Shown here: in pieces, positions 1-6,680 of the stretch
Layout of the letters: the number at the start of each line of letters is the position of its first letter
How positions within the stretch are numbered: position 1 is the stretch's first letter
Assembly (NCBI GenBank): GCA_022653215.1
Contig: JALCSJ010000053.1
Coordinates: 1 to 12,332, forward strand
Direction: 5' to 3'
DNA length: 12,332 nucleotides
Source of the DNA: Acidaminococcaceae bacterium
GTDB taxonomy: Bacteria; Bacillota; Negativicutes; Acidaminococcales; Acidaminococcaceae
Program-made: the position numbers and the translations under genes
Notes under the pieces: model-generated
Databases searched by the model: none
The model's input: only the letters and a program-made list of their open reading frames with translations
What the model was told of the DNA's origin: nothing

Positions 1-1
1 C

Positions 2-580
2 AGGCCATTTTTACAGGCCACCAGAAAAGATATGGAAGACTATTGCGCATCCCGAGGCTTAACCTATTGCCAAGACAGTACAAATAGTGATATAACTTAT
101 AAGCGCAATTGGATTAGGAAGGAACTGCTGCCTCTTTTGGAAACAGTTAATCCTAATATAAAGAAACAACTGGCTCAGGCTGCCACTTTGGCCGCTGCTG
201 ATGAAGAATATCTGGAAAGTCAGGCTCAAAAATTCGTCCAGGCTTTTGGCAGACAGGTTTTTGAAATGTTTGACCTGGGAGTAGCCGAAGATTTTGCCAG
301 GCTGCCTCTAGCCATAAAGACACGTGTCCTGCGTATTGTCATTACTAAGGCAGGTGGCAGGGAAATCAGCTTTGACCATATTAAAGAACTGCTGGAAATA
401 ATAGATAAGGGCATAGGCAACAAGGCTATGGACTTTCCCGGCAAAACCAGAGTAGTATATTTGAATGGCAGGCTGATGGCCGGACCCAATACTAATTCAC
501 GTTCTGAGGAACGGCAAAAAAAAATAGAACAAAAGGAGCGCCAACGAAATGAATGCAAACCTGGAGAGAGTTCTCATTAA
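2..580 (+). CDS. tilS: tRNA(Ile)-lysidine synthase TilS, 3' part (5' end outside window), short C-terminus
   Basis: TilS ligates lysine to C34 of tRNA-Ile2 (CAU anticodon) so that it reads AUA; it acts in the cytosol. The open frame runs in from the left edge (first full codon at base 2), so the N-terminal PP-loop ATPase part is missing here and the ATG at 32 is internal. What is visible is the family signature RPFL, then YCASRGL, DSTNSDITYKRNWIR and LLPLL at the end of the catalytic domain, followed by the helical substrate-binding domain. The protein stops soon after the segment VVYLNGRL, where most TilS proteins continue into a TilS_C domain; that domain appears absent, as in the short Aquifex type. 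The charged tail (SEERQKKIEQKERQ) follows an A9 run at 516-524. The last 32 bases overlap hpt. The tilS-hpt-ftsH order is classical for Firmicutes and supports the call. Confidence 0.9.
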   Translation, partial: RPFLQATRKDMEDYCASRGLTYCQDSTNSDITYKRNWIRKELLPLLETVNPNIKKQLAQAATLAAADEEYLESQAQKFVQAFGRQVFEMFDLGVAEDFARLPLAIKTRVLRIVITKAGGREISFDHIKELLEIIDKGIGNKAMDFPGKTRVVYLNGRLMAGPNTNSRSEERQKKIEQKERQRNECKPGESSH

Positions 581-1088
581 TGAGACAGATTTAAAAAAAC
601 GTATTAAAGAAATGGCTTGGGAAATCAGTAAGGACTATGAGGGGGAAGAACTGCTCGTTATCGGTCTATTAAAGGGAGCCGTTTATTTCCTGACAGAATT
701 GACACAGGCAATTACCGTGCCGACCCAGATTGATTTTATTAAGGCTTCTTCCTACGGTTCCGGAACTGTCAGCTCAGGCAAGCTTAATATTCAGTTTGAT
801 ACTTCAAGAAACATTGCCGGGAAAAACGTTCTGGTAGTGGATGATGTTATTGATACAGGAATTACCTTATCGGAAATCAAAAAACTTTTTGATAACCGCA
901 ATGCTAAAAGCATTAAAATTGCTGCTATGCTGGATAAGAAAGAACGTCGTCTGGTTAAGGTACTGCCTGACTATCATGGCTTTGTTATTCCTGATGAATT
1001 TGTGGTGGGATTTGGCCTGGACTATGATGAAGACTATCGTAACTTGCCCTATATCGGGGTGCTGAAACGTGAAATATATGAGAAATAA
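549..1088 (+). CDS. hpt: Hypoxanthine(-guanine) phosphoribosyltransferase
   Basis: This is a purine salvage enzyme that transfers the phosphoribosyl group of PRPP to hypoxanthine or guanine, giving IMP or GMP, in the cytosol. It has 179 residues, the usual family length. The PRPP-binding signature is at about residues 94-106 (VLVVDDVIDTGIT). The first acidic residue of the pair is Asp98, where Glu is commoner. The GLLKGA loop near residues 39-44 is the pyrophosphate/PRPP loop, and VGFGLDYDEDYRNLPYIG near the C-terminus is the purine-binding hood. The start at 549 is chosen because AAAAGGAG (531-538) lies 10 bases upstream and the N-terminus then matches the family. The gene overlaps the 3' end of tilS by 32 bases, so the two are probably cotranscribed. 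In Bacillus subtilis HprT and TilS together influence ftsH transcription; whether that holds here is unknown. Confidence 0.95.
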   Translation: MNANLERVLINETDLKKRIKEMAWEISKDYEGEELLVIGLLKGAVYFLTELTQAITVPTQIDFIKASSYGSGTVSSGKLNIQFDTSRNIAGKNVLVVDDVIDTGITLSEIKKLFDNRNAKSIKIAAMLDKKERRLVKVLPDYHGFVIPDEFVVGFGLDYDEDYRNLPYIGVLKREIYEK

Positions 1089-1130
1089 CAGGAAAATAGT
1101 AGAAATTTACTTTTAAATGTATTATTATAG

Positions 1131-1153
1131 AGGGAACTTGGAGCAGGTTCTCT
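1131..1153 (+). other. Small imperfect hairpin in the hpt-ftsH gap
   Basis: AGGGAAC (1131-1137) can pair with GTTCTCT (1147-1153) to give 7 pairs including one G-U, with a 9-base loop. No T-run follows, so it is not an intrinsic terminator. It lies about 45 bases ahead of the ftsH start, in the place where an ftsH promoter or leader would be expected. The surrounding AT-rich sequence has no -35/-10 pair with good spacing. It may be a leader structure or chance. Confidence 0.25.
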
Positions 1154-1198
1154 GAGTATAAAATTTCAAAATAAGTTTCAAGAGAAAAGGAGCCTAAT

Positions 1199-3127
1199 GT
1201 GAGTAAATTTTTCAGAAATGTAGCTTTCTATTTACTTATTATAGTTATAGCTATTTGGGTCATAGATTACTATTCTGCTTCTAATACCCCCAAAACGGAT
1301 ATTAGTTACAGTAATTTCATGAAGCAGGTACAGCAGGATGATGTAAAATCCGTAACCATAATTGATAATAATGTTATTAAGGGAAACCTAAAATCAGGAC
1401 CTGATTTTTCCACCATTGCCCCCAGAGACGCTAAGATGATTGAGACTTTACGTTCCAGGGACGTGGAGATTAAAGCAGAATTACCACCCCAGCCACCTTG
1501 GTGGACTACTTTATTGTCTTCTGTATTGCCTATGCTGTTGATTGTGGGATTATGGTTCTTCCTAATGAACAATGCTCAGGGCGGCGGCAATCGGATGATG
1601 TCTTTTGGCAAAAGCCGTGCCAAACTTTACAATGATGAGAAAATAAAAATTACATTTAAAGATGTGGCCGGAGCTGTAGAAGCTAAGCAAGAATTGGAAG
1701 AGGTTGTGGAATTCTTAAAGAATCCCAAAAAGTTTAATTTATTGGGTGCCAGAATTCCTAAAGGTGTATTGCTTTTTGGGCCTCCGGGCACAGGTAAAAC
1801 TCTGCTGGCCAAGGCTGTAGCTGGTGAAGCAGGGGTACCGTTCTTTAGCATCAGCGGTTCAGACTTTGTGGAAATGTTCGTAGGTGTAGGTGCTTCCAGA
1901 GTGCGTGACCTGTTCGTTCAGGCCAAAAAAAATGCACCATGTATTGTTTTTATTGATGAAATTGATGCTGTAGGACGGCAAAGAGGCGCAGGACTGGGGG
2001 GCGGCCACGATGAACGTGAGCAGACCCTGAACCAGTTACTGGTTGAAATGGATGGGTTTGGAGCCAATGAAGGTATTATTATGATTGCTGCTACCAACCG
2101 TCCTGATATTTTGGATCCGGCCTTGTTGCGTCCGGGTCGTTTCGACAGAACAATTGTTGTGGACAAGCCTGATATTAAGGGCCGGGAAGAAATTCTTAAA
2201 GTTCACAGCAAGGGTAAACCCATTAATAAAGATGTAGATTTAGGTATTTTGGCCAGAAGAACTCCCGGGTTTACGGGAGCTGACTTAAGCAATCTGGTTA
2301 ACGAAGGGGCTCTTTTAGCGGCCCGTCGCAATCAGACCAGTATTAACATGGGAGATATGGAAGAAGCAGCAGAGCGTGTTATGATGGGACCGGAAAGAAA
2401 GAGCCGGGTTATCAGCGATAACGAAAAACGTTTAACTGCTTATCATGAAGGCGGTCATACCTTGGTTGGTATGCTCCTTGACCATACGGATCCTGTTCAC
2501 AAAGTTACGATTATTCCCAGAGGCAGGGCCGGAGGTTATACTCTGAGTCTGCCCAAAGAGGAACATTATTATGTTACCCGCAGCGAAATGCTGGATGAGT
2601 TAAAGCTGCTTTTAGGCGGCCGTGTAGCAGAATCACTGGTCCTGAAGGAGATTTCCAGCGGCGCCAGCAGTGACCTGCAGCGTGCTACGGAACTAGCCAG
2701 AAAAATGGTCTGTGAATATGGTATGAGCGAAACACTGGGAGCAGTGACCTTCGGTCATAGGCAGGAGCAGGTTTTCCTGGGCAGAGATATTGGCAGGGAA
2801 AATGAGTACAGTGAAATGGTAGCAGCTCAGATTGATGAGGAGATTCGTAAGTTCATCGATGAGGCCTATGCCGGAACTGTCAAATTGCTTTCCGATAATC
2901 TTGACAAGCTTCATTTAATTGCTGAAGCTTTAATTGAGAGAGAAACTCTGGAAGGCCATGAAATAAAGGAATTAATGGATTATGGCCACATCCTGACCAA
3001 GGATGAGACTACACCCAAAAAACCTCCTGAGGAGGGCACTCCGGCCCCTATCGGTCCGGAAAAAGTCGGAGCACCGGCCGGTGAAAAGGTTTTGGAACCG
3101 GTACCCCAGCCAGCACCACAATCATAA
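1199..3127 (+). CDS. ftsH: ATP-dependent zinc metalloprotease FtsH
   Basis: FtsH is a membrane-anchored AAA+ protease, active as a hexamer, that degrades misfolded membrane proteins and short-lived regulators. Domain order over 642 residues: membrane helix 1 at about 7-25, a small extracytoplasmic domain, membrane helix 2 at about 104-123, the AAA module, then the M41 peptidase. Visible motifs are Walker A GPPGTGKT (194-201), Walker B FIDEID with D253/E254, and the second region of homology at 298-317 with arginine fingers R311 and R314. The zinc site is HEGGH (416-420; HEAGH is usual) and the third ligand is D492. The C-terminus is a Pro/Lys/Glu-rich tail of about 40 residues. The start is GTG at 1199, six bases behind AAGGAG (1187-1192). 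An ATG-TGA start-stop pair overlaps it at 1197-1202. A strong terminator follows the gene. Confidence 0.98.
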   Translation: MSKFFRNVAFYLLIIVIAIWVIDYYSASNTPKTDISYSNFMKQVQQDDVKSVTIIDNNVIKGNLKSGPDFSTIAPRDAKMIETLRSRDVEIKAELPPQPPWWTTLLSSVLPMLLIVGLWFFLMNNAQGGGNRMMSFGKSRAKLYNDEKIKITFKDVAGAVEAKQELEEVVEFLKNPKKFNLLGARIPKGVLLFGPPGTGKTLLAKAVAGEAGVPFFSISGSDFVEMFVGVGASRVRDLFVQAKKNAPCIVFIDEIDAVGRQRGAGLGGGHDEREQTLNQLLVEMDGFGANEGIIMIAATNRPDILDPALLRPGRFDRTIVVDKPDIKGREEILKVHSKGKPINKDVDLGILARRTPGFTGADLSNLVNEGALLAARRNQTSINMGDMEEAAERVMMGPERKSRVISDNEKRLTAYHEGGHTLVGMLLDHTDPVHKVTIIPRGRAGGYTLSLPKEEHYYVTRSEMLDELKLLLGGRVAESLVLKEISSGASSDLQRATELARKMVCEYGMSETLGAVTFGHRQEQVFLGRDIGRENEYSEMVAAQIDEEIRKFIDEAYAGTVKLLSDNLDKLHLIAEALIERETLEGHEIKELMDYGHILTKDETTPKKPPEEGTPAPIGPEKVGAPAGEKVLEPVPQPAPQS

Positions 3128-3133
3128 GACAAT

Positions 3134-3166
3134 AAAACGGTTCTTGTTAAAGAACCGTTTTATTTT
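3134..3166 (+). terminator. Rho-independent terminator of ftsH
   Basis: A perfect 12-bp stem (AAAACGGTTCTT at 3134-3145, AAGAACCGTTTT at 3150-3161) closes a GTTA tetraloop and is followed by ATTTT. The A-run on the 5' side makes it potentially bidirectional. It separates ftsH from the birA-bioY unit. Confidence 0.93.
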
Positions 3167-3175
3167 GAAGCAATG

Positions 3176-3202
3176 GTTAACTATAAAAAAACTTTGGTTA
3201 AC
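3176..3202 (+). promoter_or_regulatory. Candidate BirA (biotin) operator upstream of birA
   Basis: Two GTTAAC half-sites (3176-3181 and 3197-3202) are separated by exactly 15 bases. Each is flanked by TG/G on its 5' side, and the second abuts the birA ribosome binding site. From memory, Firmicutes biotin operators (for example upstream of the Bacillus subtilis bioW operon) have the form GTTAAC-N15-GTTAAC, so sequence and spacing both fit. A TATAAA (3182-3187) lies inside the spacer and could be the -10 element occluded by repressor; no clear -35 is seen because the ftsH terminator is immediately upstream. The downstream BirA has the N-terminal winged helix needed to bind such a site. This implies autoregulation of birA-bioY by biotin. 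Confidence 0.7.
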
Positions 3203-3214
3203 GGAGGAAAGAAA

Positions 3215-4210
3215 ATGCGGTCAAAAATATTGAATATTTTAAGAGAAAGAGCACCTGAACCTGTTTCCGGGGAAGAACTGGCCGGCTGTTTAGGAGTATC
3301 CAGAACGGCAATCTGGAAAAACATTCAGGCCTTAAAAGAAGAAGGCTATAAAATTACTGCTTTTACGAAAAAAGGTTATGTGCTGGAAGATATTCCTGAT
3401 AAGTTATTGCCGGTAGAAATTGCCAGAAAATTAAAAACCAAATGGCTAGGTCATGAACTTCACTATGTGGATTCCACCGGGTCCACAAATGCTATGTGCA
3501 AAAATTATGCTAATTCGGGATGCGCAGACGGGACCGTCTGTGTAGCCGAAGAACAGACCGGGGGCAGGGGAAGATTGTCCAGGGGCTGGTTCAGTCCTGC
3601 AGGGAAAGGACTGTGGTTTTCCCTTGTGCTGGAGCCGCCCTTTTTACCTGAAGAAGCGCCTAAATGCACTCTTATGGCAGCCGTAGCTGTGGTGAAGGCT
3701 GTAAACAGCTACAAGGGTGTTAAGGCTGCTATTAAGTGGCCTAATGATATATTGCTGGACGGAAAAAAGTTGGTGGGAATTTTAACAGAAATGAGTGCAG
3801 AATTCGGCCATATTAATTATGTGATTATCGGCACAGGAATCAATGTTTGTGTTCCCAGGGACATGGTTCCCCCTGAACTGAGAGAATCGGCTATTTCTCT
3901 GGCGGATAAAGCAGAGGAACCGATTAACAGAGTGGAACTTTTAGCTAAGGTATTGGATAATTTGGAAGAATTATACGAAATAGTGTTGAAACAAGGATTT
4001 AAGCCCATTCTTGCTATGTGGCGCACCTATTCTACCACCATCGGGAAAATGGTAAAAGTTATAGCTCCTGACAGTACTTATATTGGTAAAGCACTGGATA
4101 TTAACGAAGAAGGAATCTTACTGGTACAAAAAGCAGACGGAACCATAGCAGAAGTTTTAGCAGGAGATGTGTCCATCAGGGCGGCACACGGAAAGGGAAG
4201 TAAATACTAA
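3215..4210 (+). CDS. birA: Bifunctional biotin operon repressor / biotin-[acetyl-CoA-carboxylase] ligase
   Basis: BirA activates biotin to biotinyl-5'-AMP and attaches it to carrier protein lysines; the adenylate-bound dimer represses biotin genes. It has 331 residues from the ATG at 3215, chosen because GGAGG (3203-3207) lies 7 bases upstream and the N-terminus then begins directly with the helix-turn-helix. The ATG 14 codons earlier lies inside the operator and has no ribosome binding site. Residues about 1-60 form a winged helix (SRTAIWKNIQALKEEGY). The ligase domain shows the adenylate-binding loop GRGRLSR (117-123), KWPND (174-178), and DGKKLVGIL with the presumed catalytic K185. A small C-terminal SH3-like domain follows. 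The HTH marks it as the regulatory class II type. bioY starts one base after its stop, so the two are likely translationally coupled. Confidence 0.96.
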   Translation: MRSKILNILRERAPEPVSGEELAGCLGVSRTAIWKNIQALKEEGYKITAFTKKGYVLEDIPDKLLPVEIARKLKTKWLGHELHYVDSTGSTNAMCKNYANSGCADGTVCVAEEQTGGRGRLSRGWFSPAGKGLWFSLVLEPPFLPEEAPKCTLMAAVAVVKAVNSYKGVKAAIKWPNDILLDGKKLVGILTEMSAEFGHINYVIIGTGINVCVPRDMVPPELRESAISLADKAEEPINRVELLAKVLDNLEELYEIVLKQGFKPILAMWRTYSTTIGKMVKVIAPDSTYIGKALDINEEGILLVQKADGTIAEVLAGDVSIRAAHGKGSKY

Positions 4211-4211
4211 T

Positions 4212-4772
4212 ATGAAAATAAAGGACATGCTTTTAACAGGAATTTTTGCAGCACTGGTGATTATAAGTTCTTATGTAGTTATTCCCATTGGCCCTGTTCC
4301 TCACAGCTTACAACCTTTTGCAGTTATGCTCAGCGGTTTTATTCTGGGACCTAAGTTGGGAGCTCTTAGCATCATAACATGGATCGTTTTAGGCAGTTTG
4401 GGACTGCCGGTATTTAATCAGGGCCAGTCAGGAATTGCCATGCTGGCCGGACCTACCGGTGGTTTTATTCTCAGTTTTGTGGTAGTTGCTTATCTAAGCG
4501 GTTATTTCACGAGAAAATACTATTCAGAGGCTTTTACCGGAAATTTCTTGTATTTAGCTTTGACTATGGTCATTTGTTATATTATTGGGGGACTGGGTTT
4601 CAAATTAAGCTTTGCCTATTTTCTGCAAAAACCCATGACTTGGGAAAAAACTTTCATTTTAGCTATTGCACCTTTTTTACCATTTGATATAATAAAGGCT
4701 GCTATGGCAAGTTATTTGGGCGTGAAAATTCGTAGAGCTCTCGTTCAGGCTGGCCAGATTGCGAAAAATTAG
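4212..4772 (+). CDS. bioY: Biotin transporter substrate-binding (S) component BioY
   Basis: BioY is the biotin-specific S component of ECF-type transporters, an integral membrane protein of about six helices. The 186-residue product from the ATG at 4212 shows the family hallmarks: GPVPHSLQPFAVMLSG after the first helix, ILGPKLGA, LGSLGLPVF and the signature AGPTGGFILSF. The C-terminal part ends in a helix and a short basic tail. The start is chosen because the N-terminus MKIKDMLLTGIFAAL is typical and lies one base past the birA stop. A weak AAAGGGA (4192-4198) sits 13 bases upstream, so coupling to birA translation is likely. No EcfA ATPase or EcfT gene is in the window, so it would use a shared module elsewhere or act alone. 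Its place behind birA and the candidate operator implies biotin-responsive expression. Confidence 0.94.
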   Translation: MKIKDMLLTGIFAALVIISSYVVIPIGPVPHSLQPFAVMLSGFILGPKLGALSIITWIVLGSLGLPVFNQGQSGIAMLAGPTGGFILSFVVVAYLSGYFTRKYYSEAFTGNFLYLALTMVICYIIGGLGFKLSFAYFLQKPMTWEKTFILAIAPFLPFDIIKAAMASYLGVKIRRALVQAGQIAKN

Positions 4773-4787
4773 TAGTTATCCTATAAT
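4759..4787 (+). promoter_or_regulatory. Candidate sigma-A promoter for coaX
   Basis: TTGCGA (4759-4764), 17 bases, then TATAAT (4782-4787). The -10 is perfect and the -35 matches 4 of 6. The -35 lies in the last codons of bioY. Transcription would begin near 4794, leaving only about 9 bases before the chosen ATG, so the G-rich ribosome binding site would be at the very 5' end of the transcript. It would uncouple coaX from biotin control. Confidence 0.45.
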
Positions 4788-4802
4788 TTGGGGGCAAAAC
4801 AA

Positions 4803-5576
4803 ATGTTAATGGTATTGGACGTAGGCAATACTAATATTGTTGCCGGCGTGTATGGCAAAGGAACATGGCTGGCGCATTGGAGACTTTCCAGCAATAGAGC
4901 AAGAACCAGCGACGAATTTGGTATTCTGCTAGGCAGTATGTTTAACTACAGTGGCGTAAATATGAAAGACATCTCTGATGTTATTATTTCTACAGTTGTT
5001 CCGCCGCTTTTAGTGCCTTTATGCAACATGTGCAAAAGGTATTTTGGTATTACACCTTTTGTGGTTACTTCCAAGATTAAAACAGGATTGATTTTAGATT
5101 ACGATAATCCCACTGAACTGGGGGCTGATCGCATTGTAAATGCTGTAGCTGCTCATACTAAGTATAAAGATAAAGGCAATTTAATTATTATTGATTTTGG
5201 TACTGCCACAACCTTCTGTGTGCTGCGTCCTTCCGGAGAGTATCTGGGCGGGGCCATTGCTCCTGGTATTGGTATTTCTACGGAAGCTTTATTCCAGAAA
5301 GCAGCTAAATTACCAAGAATAGAATTAATTAAACCGCCTAAGAGTATTTGCCATAATACTATTCAGGCTATGCAGTCCGGTGTTATTTTTGGCTTTGTTG
5401 GTCAAATGGATGGCATTATTACCAGAATGAAAAAAGAAATGGGCGGACAGGGATTTGTTGTTGCCACAGGTGGATTTAGCAAGCTGATGGCATCTGAATC
5501 CAGACTGGTAGATGTAGTGGAGCCTTTCTTAACTTTGGATGGTTTGCAGATTTTGCATGAGTTAAATAAACGCTAA
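4803..5576 (+). CDS. coaX: Type III pantothenate kinase
   Basis: CoaX phosphorylates pantothenate in the first step of CoA synthesis. The type III enzyme belongs to the ASKHA fold, typically needs a monovalent cation and is not feedback-inhibited by CoA. It has 257 residues, the normal length. The N-terminal phosphate-binding motif is DVGNTN (6-11). GADRIVN (107-113) carries the usual catalytic Asp109, and DFGTAT (131-136) is the second phosphate motif. GGAIAPGI and the C-terminal VVATGGFSKL also fit. The ATG at 4803 gives the canonical short N-terminus; a G-run (4790-4794) 8 bases upstream is the likely ribosome binding site. The TTG at 4788 would add five atypical residues. A strong terminator follows. 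The neighbouring biotin genes make this a small cofactor cluster. Confidence 0.96.
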   Translation: MLMVLDVGNTNIVAGVYGKGTWLAHWRLSSNRARTSDEFGILLGSMFNYSGVNMKDISDVIISTVVPPLLVPLCNMCKRYFGITPFVVTSKIKTGLILDYDNPTELGADRIVNAVAAHTKYKDKGNLIIIDFGTATTFCVLRPSGEYLGGAIAPGIGISTEALFQKAAKLPRIELIKPPKSICHNTIQAMQSGVIFGFVGQMDGIITRMKKEMGGQGFVVATGGFSKLMASESRLVDVVEPFLTLDGLQILHELNKR

Positions 5577-5604
5577 AGAAGCTGTAACATAATGGCTGCT
5601 TAGG

Positions 5605-5633
5605 CCGAGAGGAGCATGCTTCTCTCGGTTTTT
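5605..5633 (+). terminator. Rho-independent terminator between coaX and dusB
   Basis: CCGAGAGGAG (5605-5614) pairs with CTTCTCTCGG (5619-5628) to give 10 pairs including one G-U, with loop CATG, and is followed by TTTTT (5629-5633). It ends only about 10 bases before the dusB ribosome binding site. Confidence 0.93.
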
Positions 5634-5656
5634 CTATTTGGTTGGAGGGTGAGAAC

Positions 5657-6631
5657 ATGCAGCTGGGAAAAGTTCATATAGACCTGCCGGTTGCATTGGC
5701 ACCTATGGCCGGGGTTACAGATATGCCATTTCGTGTTATTTGCCGGGAACTGGGAGCAGGGTATACAGTTTCGGAAATGGTCAGCGCTAAGGCCTTGCTG
5801 TTTAATAATGCTAAAACTTATGATTTGCTGAAAATAGATGACCGGGAACGGCCTACAGCTATTCAGCTTTTTGGCAGTGTGCCGGGGGAATTGGCGGCAG
5901 CGGCGAAAATAGTGGAGGCACAAGGGGCTGATATTATTGATTTTAATATGGGCTGCCCTGTGCATAAAATCGTAGCTAACGGCGAAGGGTCCTCTTTAAT
6001 GCTCAGACCCAGGTTAGCCTATGAAATATTGGCTGCTATGGTAGATGCAGTTAAGATACCTGTGACCGTTAAGTGCAGAGCCGGCTGGGATGATGACAAT
6101 TTAAATGCTCCAGAGATAGCAGAATTAGCCGAAAGGGCAGGCGTTGCGGCCATTACTGTGCATGGCAGAACCCGGGGGGCTTTTTATAGCGGCAAAGCCG
6201 ATTGGAAAATCATCAAGGCAGTTAAGCAGGCTGTACGTATTCCTGTTTTTGGCAATGGGGATATATGGACGGCAGAAGATGGTCTGAGAATGTTTAAAGA
6301 AACAGGCTGTGATGGTATTATGATTGGTCGGGGAGCGGAAGGCAATCCTTGGATTTTCAGTGAACTAAAATGCCGGCTGGCAGGAAAAGAAAAGTTTCCC
6401 CAAGTAGATTTAGATACAAAATTTGCTTTGATCATCAGGCATCTTACCGACTTGGTTGCTTTTAAAGGGGAATACATAGGGGTACAGGAAATGCGGCGGC
6501 ATGCAGCGGGTTATATAAAGGGACTGCCCCATGCAGCTGCCTTCAGGAATGAATTTTTTCAAGTCAATACTAAAGAAGAATTTTGTGCTAAACTGGCAGA
6601 ATACAAAACAATTTTGCTAGATAAACAGTAA
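5657..6631 (+). CDS. dusB: tRNA-dihydrouridine synthase (DusB family)
   Basis: This is an FMN-dependent, NADPH-using enzyme that reduces uridines in the tRNA D-loop to dihydrouridine. It has 324 residues with a TIM-barrel catalytic domain and a small helical C-terminal domain. Visible motifs are APMAGVTDMPFR (15-26, FMN/substrate side), IDFNMGCPV with the catalytic proton donor C100, VKCRAGWDD, VHGRTRGAFYSG, PVFGNGDI, and the FMN-phosphate motif GIMIGRGAEGNPWIF. The ATG at 5657 follows GGAGG (5644-5648) at a spacing of 8; the in-frame TTG at 5642 overlaps that site and is rejected. The coaX-dusB-(greA)-lysS neighbourhood is common in Firmicutes. The gene begins right behind a terminator with no room for a separate promoter. 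The exact target positions in tRNA cannot be read from the sequence. Confidence 0.95.
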   Translation: MQLGKVHIDLPVALAPMAGVTDMPFRVICRELGAGYTVSEMVSAKALLFNNAKTYDLLKIDDRERPTAIQLFGSVPGELAAAAKIVEAQGADIIDFNMGCPVHKIVANGEGSSLMLRPRLAYEILAAMVDAVKIPVTVKCRAGWDDDNLNAPEIAELAERAGVAAITVHGRTRGAFYSGKADWKIIKAVKQAVRIPVFGNGDIWTAEDGLRMFKETGCDGIMIGRGAEGNPWIFSELKCRLAGKEKFPQVDLDTKFALIIRHLTDLVAFKGEYIGVQEMRRHAAGYIKGLPHAAAFRNEFFQVNTKEEFCAKLAEYKTILLDKQ

Positions 6632-6680
6632 TGGTGTATGATTATACAGTAAGGAAAGACAAAGATTTTAGGGGTTTACT

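Noticed and set aside
841..1065. Open frame overlapping hpt in another frame
   Set aside because: It lies wholly inside the clear hpt coding sequence, has no ribosome binding site and gives no recognisable protein.
1106..1128. Possible ftsH promoter TTTACT ... TATTAT
   Set aside because: The best pair has an 11-base spacer, far from the 16-18 required; no supported promoter could be named in the hpt-ftsH gap.
3173..3214. Upstream ATG start for birA
   Set aside because: It lies within the candidate operator and has no ribosome binding site; the ATG at 3215 has GGAGG at ideal spacing and gives the standard HTH N-terminus.
4167..4211. Upstream start for bioY inside birA
   Set aside because: It would add 15 polar residues before the first membrane helix; the ATG at 4212 matches family N-termini and sits one base past the birA stop.
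5642..5656. TTG start for dusB
   Set aside because: The codons overlap the GGAGG used for the ATG at 5657, and the extra residues are not typical of Dus proteins.
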